This document shows, piece after piece, positions 39,706 through 48,954 of a DNA stretch of 64,000 nucleotides. Numbering within the stretch: position 1 is the first letter of the stretch; every line of letters begins with the position of its first letter. The notes under the pieces are model-generated. The model was not told the DNA's origin, did no database searches, and worked only from the letters and a program-made list of their open reading frames with translations. The translations under genes were made by a program, and so were the position numbers. The DNA comes from Pseudomonadales bacterium. GTDB taxonomy: Bacteria; Pseudomonadota; Gammaproteobacteria; Pseudomonadales; Azotimanducaceae. The stretch covers positions 186,001-250,000 of the forward strand of contig JANQPF010000005.1 of NCBI GenBank assembly GCA_028285415.1. Direction: 5' to 3'.

Positions 39706-39984
39706 AATGTGAAACTCCTATCGCGCAGTGTGATGTATTGCGCTCTCTGTTGATCGAATCGTGAGGTTGTCCCGCCGTATTGCGGCCAGGTCCACCATGT
39801 CGCTCCAGGCTTAAGATGGGCGCGCCGCGCTCGAGATGTTCCCCCTGTCCCGGCCAGCGGGTATCATTTTTGTGTCGCGACCGGAACCCATCATATTAAC
39901 AGCTCCCGGCTCGCTGCGCGTTGTACTTATTCTTTGACCGTTTCCTTTAACGGTTTTCTATTTTCGTTCTTTGGGGGAGACCAC
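39706..39984. promoter_or_regulatory. Divergent promoter region with a short hairpin
   Basis: Divergent SDR genes share this 279-base gap. It contains ACCGTT then AACGGT (39937-39954), a 6-bp palindrome followed by T-rich sequence, and a GGGGGAGA ribosome site before the GTG at 39985. A repressor operator is possible; no regulator gene is adjacent. Confidence 0.45.
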
Positions 39985-40737
39985 GTGGACAAACTACTCG
40001 ACTTCAGCGGCCGTACCGCAATTGTGACCGGCGGCAGTCGCGGTCTGGGTAAGGAGATGGCGCTCGGGCTCGCCGAACGCGGGGCCAACGTGGTCATTAC
40101 GAGTCGCAAAGCCGATGCCTGCGCGGACGTGGCGGCGCAGATTGAGGGGATGGGCCGCGAAGCGCTCGCCTATGGCTGCCATGTGGGTCACTGGGACGAA
40201 ATCGACGGGCTGGTAGATGCCGCGTATGGGCGTTTTGGCCGAGTCGATATTTTGATCAATAATGCCGGCATGTCGCCGCTGTATCCTAAACTGACGGATG
40301 TGACGGAGGATCTCTTCGATAAAGTGGTCGGCGTGAATCTCAAAGGACCGTTTCGCTTGATGGCGCTGGTTGGCGAACGGATGCAGGCAGATGGCGGTGG
40401 CAGCATCATCAACATCTCGAGCACCGCGTCGCTGAATCCATCGCCGACTTCGGAACCTTACGGTGCCGCCAAGTCGGGGTTGAACGCGCTGACGCGGTCG
40501 TTTGCATTCGCCTACGGTCCTACGGTCCGGGTGAATTGTATTGTGGCCGGGCCTTATCTCACGGACATCTCCAAAGCGTGGGACATGGAGGCGTTCGAGA
40601 AAAACGCCGAAGCCAACCTTGCGCTCGGGCGGGGCGGGCAACCCGAAGAGATTGTCGGGGCGGCGCTCTATCTTGCGAGCCCGACGAGTTCGTTTACGAC
40701 GGGCACGACCATAAGGGTCGACGGTGGCACGGCCTAA
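39985..40737 (+). CDS. Short-chain dehydrogenase/reductase
   Basis: 250 residues from the GTG at 39985-39987 (VDKLLDFSGRTAIVTGGSRGLG); a strong GGGGGAGA precedes it, whereas the longer frame from 39934 has no ribosome site. TGGSRGLG, NNAGMSPL, SSTASLNPSPTSEPYGAAKSG and a C-terminal TTGTTIRVDGG make it a complete classical SDR. Substrate likely an acyl-CoA or alcohol of the same lipid pathway. Its 3' end overlaps the next small gene by 14 bases. Confidence 0.85.
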   Translation: MDKLLDFSGRTAIVTGGSRGLGKEMALGLAERGANVVITSRKADACADVAAQIEGMGREALAYGCHVGHWDEIDGLVDAAYGRFGRVDILINNAGMSPLYPKLTDVTEDLFDKVVGVNLKGPFRLMALVGERMQADGGGSIINISSTASLNPSPTSEPYGAAKSGLNALTRSFAFAYGPTVRVNCIVAGPYLTDISKAWDMEAFEKNAEANLALGRGGQPEEIVGAALYLASPTSSFTTGTTIRVDGGTA

Positions 40738-41092
40738 GCCGAAGCCGGATAAAAGCCCCTCGAAAGAGGGCGGGGGCGCAGATGGATCGGCGCCGGACGA
40801 TGCGTTGCGAGAGCAGCAAGGAATTAGGGAAAACATGGATGCAGATGCGGCCAGCGCTGGTGCAGGCGCAGGAATGGAAGAAGAGATCAACACGTCGCTC
40901 GACGAGGTGCTCGATCTCCTGGCCCAGGAGGTGGAGCGCCTGCAGGTGGCGCTCGAGTTCTATCGCCTCTCCGATCATCCGGACAAGGACAAGCTCATCC
41001 GCTGGCACGTGCAGCAGATCGACGCGCGTCAGGATCGGCTGGAAGACATCAAGGCGTTGATTCTGTCCCGCGGCGGGGACGCGGTGCACTAG
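40724..41092 (+). CDS. Hypothetical small protein with coiled coil
   Basis: 122 residues: a charged, low-complexity N-terminus (MARPKPKPDK, GAGAGM) and a helical C-terminus (LDEVLDLLAQEVERLQVALEFYRLSD). No family recognised. Overlaps the SDR by 14 bases (same strand) and the opposite ATP-grasp gene by 44 bases at its 3' end. Might be a small partner of the SDR transcript. Confidence 0.5.
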   Translation: MARPKPKPDKSPSKEGGGADGSAPDDALREQQGIRENMDADAASAGAGAGMEEEINTSLDEVLDLLAQEVERLQVALEFYRLSDHPDKDKLIRWHVQQIDARQDRLEDIKALILSRGGDAVH

Positions 41093-41930
41093 CACCCTGG
41101 GTGATGGCCTGGCACACCGCCGGTCCCAGATCTTTCCCATACAGCAATTCCAGCGTGGCGAGGCCACCCGGGTTGGCCACGTTCACTTCCATGAGCGTCT
41201 CCCCCACCGTGTCGATGGCGGCAAAGCCGACGCCGAGGCGGCAGAGATCGGCGTGGATTTTCGCCACGCGTTGTGCAGCGGTGCCCGTGAGAGTCGTTGC
41301 GGCGGGTTCCGCCGCCAGCGCGAGATTGGCATGTAAACCGTCCTGCGGCAGGCGCAGGTAACTGCCGAGCACGCGCGCGCCGCAAACGAGGGTGCGGGTT
41401 TCACCGTGTTCAATTGCCGCAACGAACGCCTGCAGCATCCAGTAGCCGGGCGCCTCGGTCATGGCGGTCTGGATCTGCTCTGCCTCGGTCACGCGGTGCA
41501 CGTTGCGGCCGAAGCTCCCCGCCAGCGGCTTCAACACGGCGTCGCCGTTGAACGTGGTTGCCAGGGCGTCGCAGAGTACTGCAGCGGATGCGGAAATCAC
41601 GCTGGGCGCGGCATATTCAGGGTAAACGGACTTGCCGTGATGGCTGAGCCACACGTCGACCGGGGTGACGAGGCGCGGCTGCGGGACCTGCCGCAGCAGC
41701 GCCGCACGGTCCAGAAAACCGGCTCTGGGACCGAACCCGACGGGCCAGATGCGGTCAAAGGTAGTAGCGGGAAATGCGTCTAGAAATACCTCGCCGGTGC
41801 GCAGGTTGAGCGCGTCATGCGCAAACGCATCTACCCGCCAGCCCGCCTCGGCAAAGTAGCGGGGCAGACGCTCGTGATTGTCGTTCTGTTCCGATCCCGG
41901 GGTGATGAGAAACGCAATTTGACCCGTCAT
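41049..41930 (-). CDS. Glutathione-synthetase-like ATP-grasp protein
   Basis: 293 residues from the ATG at 41928-41930: GQIAFLITPG (N-terminal GshB/RimK-like start), ALATTFNGDAVLKPLAGSFGRNVHRV (ATP-binding Lys and loop) and METNV-like EVNVANPGGLATLELLYG (Mg/ATP site). Length and order match GshB-type enzymes, which ligate an amino acid or peptide to a carboxylate. The exact substrate is not evident; possibly a paralogue. Convergent with and overlapping the small gene at 40724. Confidence 0.7.
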   Translation of the reverse strand: MTGQIAFLITPGSEQNDNHERLPRYFAEAGWRVDAFAHDALNLRTGEVFLDAFPATTFDRIWPVGFGPRAGFLDRAALLRQVPQPRLVTPVDVWLSHHGKSVYPEYAAPSVISASAAVLCDALATTFNGDAVLKPLAGSFGRNVHRVTEAEQIQTAMTEAPGYWMLQAFVAAIEHGETRTLVCGARVLGSYLRLPQDGLHANLALAAEPAATTLTGTAAQRVAKIHADLCRLGVGFAAIDTVGETLMEVNVANPGGLATLELLYGKDLGPAVCQAITQGASAPRPRRGTESTP

Positions 41931-42033
41931 GGAGGCGCTTTTTCGAATTCGCAATTATTGAGTTTTATCACTACTATCCGTTCCCCCCGGCGGATTTGAC
42001 CGTCATGAATCAAGCAAACGGGGGGTACCAAGC

Positions 42034-43092
42034 ATGACTACTTCGACCCTACCAGACTATACCTTGCCCGCGGAATCCATCCCGCTCGTCGAGGCGCAGG
42101 AGCTGAGCGAGGCTGAGCGCGATGCGCTGAAAGCGCGTATCAGCGAACGTCTCGAAACGATGGGTGCCACGCTCGTGGCGCATTACTACGTCGATGGCGA
42201 CATCCAGGATCTTGCTGAGGCGACGGGCGGCTACGTTTCAGATTCCCTGGAGATGGCGCGCTTCGGCCGTGATTGCCCGTCAGAAACGCTCATCGTCTCG
42301 GGCGTGCGCTTCATGGGCGAAACTTCGAAAATTCTCTCGCCGCATAAAACCGTGTACATGCCAACGCTGGAAGCGGAATGTTCCCTCGATCTCGGCTGCC
42401 CGCCGGATGAATTCGCCGCGTTCAAGGCCGCCCACGCCGATCGCACGGTGGTGGTCTATGCCAATACCTCCGCCCGGGTCAAAGCGCTGTCCGACTGGGT
42501 GGTGACCTCGAGCTGCGCGCTCGAGATTGTCAACCACCTGAAAGAGCGCGGCGAGAAGATCCTCTGGGCGCCGGACAAACATCTCGGTAAGTACATCCAG
42601 GATCAGACCGGTGCGGACATGCTGCTCTGGAGCGGTGCGTGCGTGGTGCATGAGGAGTTCAAGGCCAAGGCGCTCATCGATCTCAAGAAGGTCTTCCCGG
42701 ATGCCGGCGTGCTCGTACACCCTGAATCGCCCGCTTCGGTCATCGAAATGGCGGATGTGGTGGGCTCAACCAGCGCCATCATTCGTGCTGCCTCGGAGCT
42801 GCCGCACGAGACGTTTATCGTCGCGACCGACCGCGGCATCTTCCACAAGCTGAGGCAGCTCAACCCCGACAAACGCTTTGTCGAGGCGCCCACCGCGGGT
42901 GACGGTGCCACCTGTCGCAGCTGCGCACATTGTCCGTGGATGGCCATGAACGAGCTGGGGGCGCTGGACCGGCTGCTGCACGACGAGGCGTATCGGGCAA
43001 AGAACGAGATTCATGTCGATCCGGCGCTCGGTGAACGCGCCAAGATGCCGCTCGACCGCATGCTCGACTTCCAGCAGCGTTATCTGAGGTAA
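42034..43092 (+). CDS. nadA: Quinolinate synthase
   Basis: 352 residues of Nad[65 protein letters not shown], and the C-terminal [10 protein letters not shown] cysteines. NadA condenses iminoaspartate (from NadB) with dihydroxyacetone phosphate to quinolinate in NAD synthesis and carries a [4Fe-4S] cluster on three cysteines. Full length. In Pseudomonas nadA is followed by an M48 protease and tusA, as here. Confidence 0.95.
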   Translation: MTTSTLPDYTLPAESIPLVEAQELSEAERDALKARISERLETMGATLVAHYYVDGDIQDLAEATGGYVSDSLEMARFGRDCPSETLIVSGVRFMGETSKILSPHKTVYMPTLEAECSLDLGCPPDEFAAFKAAHADRTVVVYANTSARVKALSDWVVTSSCALEIVNHLKERGEKILWAPDKHLGKYIQDQTGADMLLWSGACVVHEEFKAKALIDLKKVFPDAGVLVHPESPASVIEMADVVGSTSAIIRAASELPHETFIVATDRGIFHKLRQLNPDKRFVEAPTAGDGATCRSCAHCPWMAMNELGALDRLLHDEAYRAKNEIHVDPALGERAKMPLDRMLDFQQRYLR

Positions 43093-43095
43093 GCG

Positions 43096-44553
43096 TCAGC
43101 TCTGCTGCATGCGGATGGCGGTGCGGATGTCCTGGATCCGCTGGGTGAGCTTCGCCTGTAGCTGCGGGTTGGTGCGTCTGACCAGCCGCTGCGCGTACTC
43201 CAGGTGCTGAATCGCCCGGTGGTAGGCGCCATGCAGGAAAAAGTAGTCCGCCCGTGCCAGATGCACGCCGGTGATGTTGCCGGCGAGCCCCGCCGTCTCC
43301 GCAAGCTCATACCACGCGTCCACGTTGTTCGGATTCACCTGCGTCTGCCGGGTCAGCACGGCCTCGGCCTCTTCGTGCCGACCTGACTGGTTGAGCGATT
43401 TGGCGTACAGCATCGCAAGCGGCGTATTGTCCGGGTTCAGAACCAGCTGGTGGCTTAGGAGCGCCCGGGCCTGCTCGTTCCTGTCCGCGTCGATCAGGAG
43501 CTCCGCGTAGGCCGCGTTGTAGAGGATGCTTTGTGCGTTCAGATTCAACAGGGTTTCGACGCGCTGCAGCGCTTCTTCGTGATCGCCGGTGCGGCTCAGT
43601 GACAGCGCCAGCCCATAGTTGGCCGGGGTGTTGTCAGGATCGGCTTTCAAGCGCTTGCGGTACTCGGTAATGCCCTGCGCGTGGTTCTTGCGGTAGTGAA
43701 CCTCCGCCCGAGTGCGCATCAGCTGATAGTCGAGCGAATCTTTGTAGTCCCGCCGCGGGACGTCCAGCGCCTGGTTGCGGGCGTCTGCGATGCGGGTTTC
43801 CGACAGCGGGTGGGTGAGCAGAAATTCCGGCGGCTTGCGCGTGAAGCGATAGGCACGCTGCATGCGCTCGAACATTCGCGACATGGCGGCCGGATCGTGA
43901 CCGGCGCGTACGAGCGTATTCATCCCGATGCGGTCTGCCTCGGTCTCCCGCTCGCGGCTGAAACGCAGCTGATTGGCCTGTGCCGCCGCCTGGGCGGTGG
44001 ACATTGCGGCGATGGCCGCATCTCCGCCGCCGGCGGCGCCGATGATGAGCGCTGCAATCAGGGACGCGAGCGTCGGCAGGGTCTGATTGCGCTGTTCTTC
44101 GACACCGCGGGCGAAGTGGCGCTGGCTCAGGTGGGCTAGTTCGTGGGCCATCACGGCGGAATACTCGTGCACGTCTTCGGCGGCGAGCATCAGACCCAGG
44201 TTGATGCCGACGACGCCGCCGGGCGCGGCGAACGCGTTGATTTCAGGGTTGTCGACAACCACGACGCTCAAGATCGCCTCGCGCAGATCAGAGTGCTGCA
44301 CCAGGCCCTGCAGCTGGTTCTCGACGTAGTACTTCAGCAGCGGGTCCTGGACTGTATCGAGTTGGGCGTTGAGCTGCTTCAGGAACGATTCGCCAATGCG
44401 CCGTTCGAGCTCCGGCGAAATGATGCGCGACGACGCATCACCGAGGCTCGGCAGCTGATTGCTGTTCGCCACGGAACCGGGCGTGCTGAAGAGCAGCGCG
44501 GCGCAGGCGGCGAACGTAACGAGGTGGCGTCGAAGCGTCATGGTCCGGATCAT
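43096..44553 (-). CDS. bepA: BepA/YfgC-type M48 metalloprotease-chaperone
   Basis: 485 residues from the ATG at 44551-44553 with a signal peptide (HLVTFAACAALLFSTP). Zinc motif HEXXH in AVMAHELAHLSQRH and Glu in RERETEADRIG; C-terminal TPR repeats (YRKNHAQGITEYRKRLKADPDN ... ANYGLALSLSRTG). BepA assists outer-membrane protein assembly and degrades stalled LptD. The frame is open upstream to 44736, which would overlap tusA's leader. Convergent with nadA, four bases apart. Confidence 0.9.
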   Translation of the reverse strand: MIRTMTLRRHLVTFAACAALLFSTPGSVANSNQLPSLGDASSRIISPELERRIGESFLKQLNAQLDTVQDPLLKYYVENQLQGLVQHSDLREAILSVVVVDNPEINAFAAPGGVVGINLGLMLAAEDVHEYSAVMAHELAHLSQRHFARGVEEQRNQTLPTLASLIAALIIGAAGGGDAAIAAMSTAQAAAQANQLRFSRERETEADRIGMNTLVRAGHDPAAMSRMFERMQRAYRFTRKPPEFLLTHPLSETRIADARNQALDVPRRDYKDSLDYQLMRTRAEVHYRKNHAQGITEYRKRLKADPDNTPANYGLALSLSRTGDHEEALQRVETLLNLNAQSILYNAAYAELLIDADRNEQARALLSHQLVLNPDNTPLAMLYAKSLNQSGRHEEAEAVLTRQTQVNPNNVDAWYELAETAGLAGNITGVHLARADYFFLHGAYHRAIQHLEYAQRLVRRTNPQLQAKLTQRIQDIRTAIRMQQS

Positions 44554-44656
44554 ACGTGATTGTCTGGTTACTGTATCTTCCGTAAACAGGTATACGGTCG
44601 AACCCGCCGGATCCGTCGCCCGCGTGTTCTCCGCCTGTGTCATACTTTGGACCGCT

Positions 44657-44890
44657 ATGGATGAAGAAGTTCGCGTGCTCGACGTCAAAGGGCTCAACTG
44701 CCCGATGCCGCTCTTGAAAGCCAAAAAAACGCTCAACGAAATGCAGGCCGGGGAACGGCTCAGGGTCTACGCCACCGATCCGGGATCCGTTCGCGATTTT
44801 GAGGTATTTGCCCGCCAGAGCGGCAATGAGCTCCTGGACAGCGGCGAAGAAGACGGCACCTACAGCTATCTCCTCAAGAAAAAAGCGTGA
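44657..44890 (+). CDS. tusA: TusA-family sulfur carrier
   Basis: 77 residues from the ATG at 44657: VRVLDVKGLNCPMPLLKAKKTLNEM contains the CPxP motif (Cys19 type) that carries persulfide, and GERLRVYATDPGS follows. TusA hands sulfur to TusBCD for tRNA thiolation or to other acceptors. The open frame upstream is longer but this start fits the family length. GTGA overlap with the next gene indicates coupling. Confidence 0.9.
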   Translation: MDEEVRVLDVKGLNCPMPLLKAKKTLNEMQAGERLRVYATDPGSVRDFEVFARQSGNELLDSGEEDGTYSYLLKKKA

Positions 44891-45978
44891 AATTTCTCAA
44901 CGTCATCAGCGAATGGGCCAACGAGTACTTCTCGAACGAAGAAGCCATCTATCTGATTGTGCTCATTGTCGCCACGCTCGTGGCGTTCGCCTGGCTGGGG
45001 GGATACCTCGCGCCGGTGCTGACGGGCCTCGTTTTCGCCTTCCTTCTGCAGGGGCTCGTGAAATGGCTGGAGCGGTTGAAGATGCCGCGCGCGGGTGCGG
45101 TGTATCTGACGTTTCTGCTCTTTTTGGGTGTGATCCTCGCCTTTTTTCTGCTCGTTGTACCGCTTCTGTGGCAGCAGATGCAGGGACTCGTGGGGCTCCT
45201 GCCGACCGGGTTTGAACGTCTCCAGGAAGGGCTTGCCCAGCTGGCGGAACGATATCCGCAGTACGTCACGCAGGATCAGATCTCCGAATGGTTGGATCAG
45301 GGCGCGCGTGAGCTTGGTAATTTGAGCGCCACGGTGCTCGAGACCGCGTTTTCGCAGGTTTTTTCACTGCTTGGCCTGCTGATCTACCTTGTGCTGGTGC
45401 CGATCTCGGTGTTCTTTTTCCTGAAAGACAAAGACCAGCTGCTGGAATTTTTCGCAAGCCTGCTGCCGCGTGACCGTCCGCTCCTCGACTCGGTGGGTGC
45501 GGAAATGAACGAGCAGCTCGGTAACTACGTGCGCGGCAAAGCCATCGAGATCCTCATTGTCGGCGCCACGACGTTCGTCACGTTCACGATTCTTGGCCTC
45601 AACTACGCCGCACTCCTTGGCGTGGTGGTGGGCCTGAGCGTCCTCATCCCGTTTGTGGGTGCGGCGGTGGCAACGCTGCCGGTGTTCATTGTGGGGGTGA
45701 TTCAGTTCGGCTGGTCGTGGGATCTCGGTGTCGTCATGATCGCCTACGCCATCATTCAGTTTCTCGACGGCAACGTGCTGGTGCCGCTACTCTTTTCCGA
45801 GGTAGTGGATCTGCACCCCATCACCATCATTGTGGCGGTACTCGCCTTTGGCGGTCTCTGGGGGGTGTGGGGCGTGTTTTTTGCCATCCCGCTGGCGACG
45901 TTGATCAAGGCCATCTACAAAGCCTGGCCCCGGCAAGCGGACGTTTCGGCGGCGGACAAAGCGCCGGAGGTGGCGTAG
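44887..45978 (+). CDS. perM: AI-2E/PerM-family permease
   Basis: 363 residues from a GTG overlapping the tusA stop by four bases. Polytopic: two N-terminal helix pairs, a central soluble stretch with coiled-coil-like sequence, and four C-terminal helices with the signature PxxGGxxAxxP-like segment SVLIPFVGAAVATLP. AI-2E family proteins export small molecules; the role of PerM homologues in gammaproteobacteria is unclear. Next to tusA in many relatives. Confidence 0.85.
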   Translation: MKFLNVISEWANEYFSNEEAIYLIVLIVATLVAFAWLGGYLAPVLTGLVFAFLLQGLVKWLERLKMPRAGAVYLTFLLFLGVILAFFLLVVPLLWQQMQGLVGLLPTGFERLQEGLAQLAERYPQYVTQDQISEWLDQGARELGNLSATVLETAFSQVFSLLGLLIYLVLVPISVFFFLKDKDQLLEFFASLLPRDRPLLDSVGAEMNEQLGNYVRGKAIEILIVGATTFVTFTILGLNYAALLGVVVGLSVLIPFVGAAVATLPVFIVGVIQFGWSWDLGVVMIAYAIIQFLDGNVLVPLLFSEVVDLHPITIIVAVLAFGGLWGVWGVFFAIPLATLIKAIYKAWPRQADVSAADKAPEVA

Positions 45979-46015
45979 AGTTACCGCGCGTACCATCCGG
46001 GGGGAGAGACCGGCC

Positions 46016-46471
46016 ATGGGCCTGCAAATTGGCATTCTCAACGTGCGCCGCAGCGCGTTCATCCGGGCAGCACCCGCCCGCGTCTGGCAGGAATTCACCA
46101 CCGCCGAGCGCATCCGCGCGTGGCTGGGCCGCGGCCACGTGCTCGAGGACATCGAACCCGTGCCGGGCGGTAGCGTCAGGTTCAGCGTTGACATCGAAGG
46201 CGTCGTGCACCGCTTTGGCGGCACGGTCATCGACGTCAGCGAGGGCGCGGAAATGAGTTTTGCCATCAACTGGGACGATCCGGACATGGCCGGATCTGCA
46301 GATACCTTCTGGACGTTTCGCCTCACCGCCTGCTACGCAGGTACCCTGGCAGAGCTCTTCCATCACGGCTTCGAGCGCCTGGGTGAGGCGGCGGCTGACG
46401 AGTTCATCGACTACGAATGGGGCTGGGATGTGAAGCATCTTGCGGCTCTCAAGGACATCGTCGAGGGCTAA
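46016..46471 (+). CDS. SRPBCC (AHSA1-like) domain protein
   Basis: 151 residues: NVRRSAFIRAAPARVWQEFTTAERIRAWLGRG is the start of an activator-of-Hsp90/SRPBCC domain, then VPGGSVRFSVD, GGTVIDVSEGAEMSFAINWDDP and a long C-terminal helix. Such proteins bind hydrophobic ligands in a helix-grip cavity. Small, cytosolic, ATG with GGGGGGAGAG before it. No pathway evident. Confidence 0.75.
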   Translation: MGLQIGILNVRRSAFIRAAPARVWQEFTTAERIRAWLGRGHVLEDIEPVPGGSVRFSVDIEGVVHRFGGTVIDVSEGAEMSFAINWDDPDMAGSADTFWTFRLTACYAGTLAELFHHGFERLGEAAADEFIDYEWGWDVKHLAALKDIVEG

Positions 46472-46588
46472 GCACGCTGCCACAGGCCGCACAGGCATCA
46501 TTTCCAGCGCAGAATGCGACCTGCGTCCGGGAAATCCCGTGTCTTTTCTATACTTTTTTGAGAACCGAAGCATTGATCAAGGAAGATT

Positions 46589-46849
46589 ATGCGAGACAGC
46601 TATTTTGCGGACGACATCGGCGCCATTGTCGATGCGCTTCAGCAGCGCGAAGCGAAAGAAAATCAGCTCGACACCATGCTTAAAGCCATCGAGTGTCAGC
46701 TGGTAGAACTCCTCGACGACGAGATTACGCCGGAACGCCAGTGGCGCCAGAACGTGGCCCTGCCGCTGGGGTCACTGGCCATGGTCATGCGCGACGTGGG
46801 CACGCCCACGCGTACGGTGGAAAGCCTGGCGACTGAGCTCTCAGCCTGA
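46589..46849 (+). CDS. Hypothetical acidic helical protein
   Basis: 86 residues, soluble, rich in Glu/Gln/Leu helices, with PLGSLAMVMRDVGTP near the end. Ribosome site AGGAAG before the ATG. No family recognised. Lies 100 bases upstream of dapA. Confidence 0.55.
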   Translation: MRDSYFADDIGAIVDALQQREAKENQLDTMLKAIECQLVELLDDEITPERQWRQNVALPLGSLAMVMRDVGTPTRTVESLATELSA

Positions 46850-46948
46850 CTAGCCAGCCTTCACTTCTTTCTTGCTGACCGACCGTTACTTGTTCCATCC
46901 CGTCAGCCTGCGTACCATTCCGCCTTTCTCTAACTTAAGAAGAAAGCC

Positions 46949-47833
46949 ATGGCAGCAATCGGGGGGAGCATCGTTGCTCTCGTTACGCCTATGGCGGAGA
47001 ACGGCGACGTCGACTGGGCCGCGCTGGACGGCCTGATCGAGTGGCATATCGCGTCCGGGACCCACGGCATTGTGCCTATGGGCACCACCGGCGAGTCCGC
47101 CACCCTGAACACAGACGAACACCTGGCGGTCATCAAACGCACGATCGACGTGGTTGCCGGACGCGTTCCGGTGATTGCCGGCACGGGCAGCAACGCGACC
47201 GAGGAAGCGATTCACCAGACTCAGGAAGCCCAGGCCGCTGGCGCGGATGCCTGCCTTCTCGTCACGCCCTACTACAACCGGCCCAGTCAGGCAGGTCTCA
47301 TTGCCCACTACACCGCCATTGCGGACGCCACCGACATCCCGCTGGTGCTCTACAACGTGCCGCCGCGTACGGCGTGTGACATGCAGGCGGATACGGTGGG
47401 CGAGCTCGCCGGGAATCCAATGATCATCGGCATCAAGGAAGCCTGTGGCGACGCCAACCGGGTTGCTGAAATTCGTAGCCGTGTGGCAGACGATTTTATC
47501 GTGCTTTCCGGAGAAGATGCGCAGAACCTGCAGATGATGGACCTCGGCGCGCAGGGCTGCATCTCCGTGACCGCCAACGTCTGTCCGGCGGAGATGGCGC
47601 AGTTCTGTGAGCGCTATCTTGCGGGCGACCGCGACAGCGCGGCGGAGATTGACGCGCGGCTCCAGCCCATTCACGAGATTCTTTTTGTGGAGCCGTCCCC
47701 GACGCCGTCCAAGTGGGCGCTTGCGGAACTCGGTAAAATTCAGGGCGGTATCCGCCTGCCGCTGCTGCCGCTGACGGCTGCCCATCACGACGAGGTGCGC
47801 GCGCGCCTCAAAGCCGTTGGAGCATTGTCCTGA
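46949..47833 (+). CDS. dapA: 4-hydroxy-tetrahydrodipicolinate synthase
   Basis: 294 residues: GSIVALVTPM, GTTGESATL, YNVPPRT (Tyr) and IIGIKEACGD with the Schiff-base Lys (about 162). Condenses pyruvate with aspartate semialdehyde in lysine/diaminopimelate synthesis. Full length. Overlaps bamC by one base (TGATG), a typical dapA-bamC order. Confidence 0.95.
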   Translation: MAAIGGSIVALVTPMAENGDVDWAALDGLIEWHIASGTHGIVPMGTTGESATLNTDEHLAVIKRTIDVVAGRVPVIAGTGSNATEEAIHQTQEAQAAGADACLLVTPYYNRPSQAGLIAHYTAIADATDIPLVLYNVPPRTACDMQADTVGELAGNPMIIGIKEACGDANRVAEIRSRVADDFIVLSGEDAQNLQMMDLGAQGCISVTANVCPAEMAQFCERYLAGDRDSAAEIDARLQPIHEILFVEPSPTPSKWALAELGKIQGGIRLPLLPLTAAHHDEVRARLKAVGALS

Positions 47834-48954
47834 TGCCGTTACGTTCGATAAGCATGCTTCTCGCCATCACGTGGCTCTCCGGCTGTGGCTGGTTCGACCG
47901 CGGTGACGGCGGACTCTTTTTCAATCCGAAAGACGACTATCTCGAGTCCGTGCAGCACAACGAGCTGGTTGTCCCGGAAGATCTGCGGACGCTCGAGAAC
48001 ACCGATCCGTTCCCGATACCGCCAACGCCGCCCGCGGCAAATCCCTCGTTCTATCCCCAACGTCCGCCGCTGCCGGATGCCATTTATGCCAACGACAACC
48101 GCGACGAAGTGCGCATTCAGCGTCTCGGCGAGCGTCGCTGGCTGGTGGTGCCGGAACCGCCGACAACGGTGTGGCCTAAGGTCAAGCAGTTCATGGCTGA
48201 AAACGGCGTGCCCGTCGAGTACGACGCTCCGTCCGACGGTCGTCTGAACACGGGCTGGCTGAAAATCGAAGCTACAGAATATCGGGACGTCATCCGCACG
48301 CTCCTGCGCGACGCCCGCGAGGCGAACACCTTTGCCCTCGGCCAGGACCGGTTCATGATCCGGGTGGAGCAGGGGCTCAGGCCGCTCTCAACCGAGATCC
48401 ACGTCCGCCACGAGAATGACAGCGTGGCGCTGCCGCTGCGCAATGACATCGTCTCGCTGCAGAGCGTGTCGTCACATCTGGTGGATGCGGAAGAAGATCT
48501 CCTGAGCGAGGTGGGTGCCTACATTGCTGCCAAAGTCTCCGAGCAGACGGTGTCCAAGGTGGCGCTGCAGATCGGCAGCAGCAAGAAGTCGGAGCTCGGC
48601 CGCGACGCTGGCGGGTTCCCCGTGCTGCATCTGTATCTCGACTACGAACGCGCCTGGGCAACGCTCGGCCAGGCGCTCGAGAACGCTGAGGTGGAGATTC
48701 GCGATCTCGACCGCGATGCCGGGCGGTTCGACGTGAACATCCCGGAATCGGTATTCGGCGGGGAAGAGGGGGGCGGTTTCTTCTGCCGCCTGACGTTCTC
48801 CTGTGACAACCAGGAAGAGTACGATGTTCGTCTCAAAGTCCAGGGAGAAGAGAACGGCTACCGGGTCAGCGTCCTCGAGAGCGACTCGGACAAACCCGTC
48901 AACGCTGAGTTCGCGCAGCAGGTGCTGGTGCTGATCAGAGAATTCTCCGCCTGA
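47833..48954 (+). CDS. bamC: Outer membrane assembly lipoprotein BamC (NlpB)
   Basis: 373 residues with a lipoprotein signal ending LSGC, then an extended unstructured N-terminus (LVVPEDLRTLENTDPFPIPP), and two helix-grip domains (RRWLVVPEPPTTVWPKVKQF ... and WATLGQALENAEVEIRDLDR). BamC is an accessory part of the BAM complex. Coupled to dapA upstream and to the MBL gene downstream (TGATG). Confidence 0.9.
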   Translation: MPLRSISMLLAITWLSGCGWFDRGDGGLFFNPKDDYLESVQHNELVVPEDLRTLENTDPFPIPPTPPAANPSFYPQRPPLPDAIYANDNRDEVRIQRLGERRWLVVPEPPTTVWPKVKQFMAENGVPVEYDAPSDGRLNTGWLKIEATEYRDVIRTLLRDAREANTFALGQDRFMIRVEQGLRPLSTEIHVRHENDSVALPLRNDIVSLQSVSSHLVDAEEDLLSEVGAYIAAKVSEQTVSKVALQIGSSKKSELGRDAGGFPVLHLYLDYERAWATLGQALENAEVEIRDLDRDAGRFDVNIPESVFGGEEGGGFFCRLTFSCDNQEEYDVRLKVQGEENGYRVSVLESDSDKPVNAEFAQQVLVLIREFSA

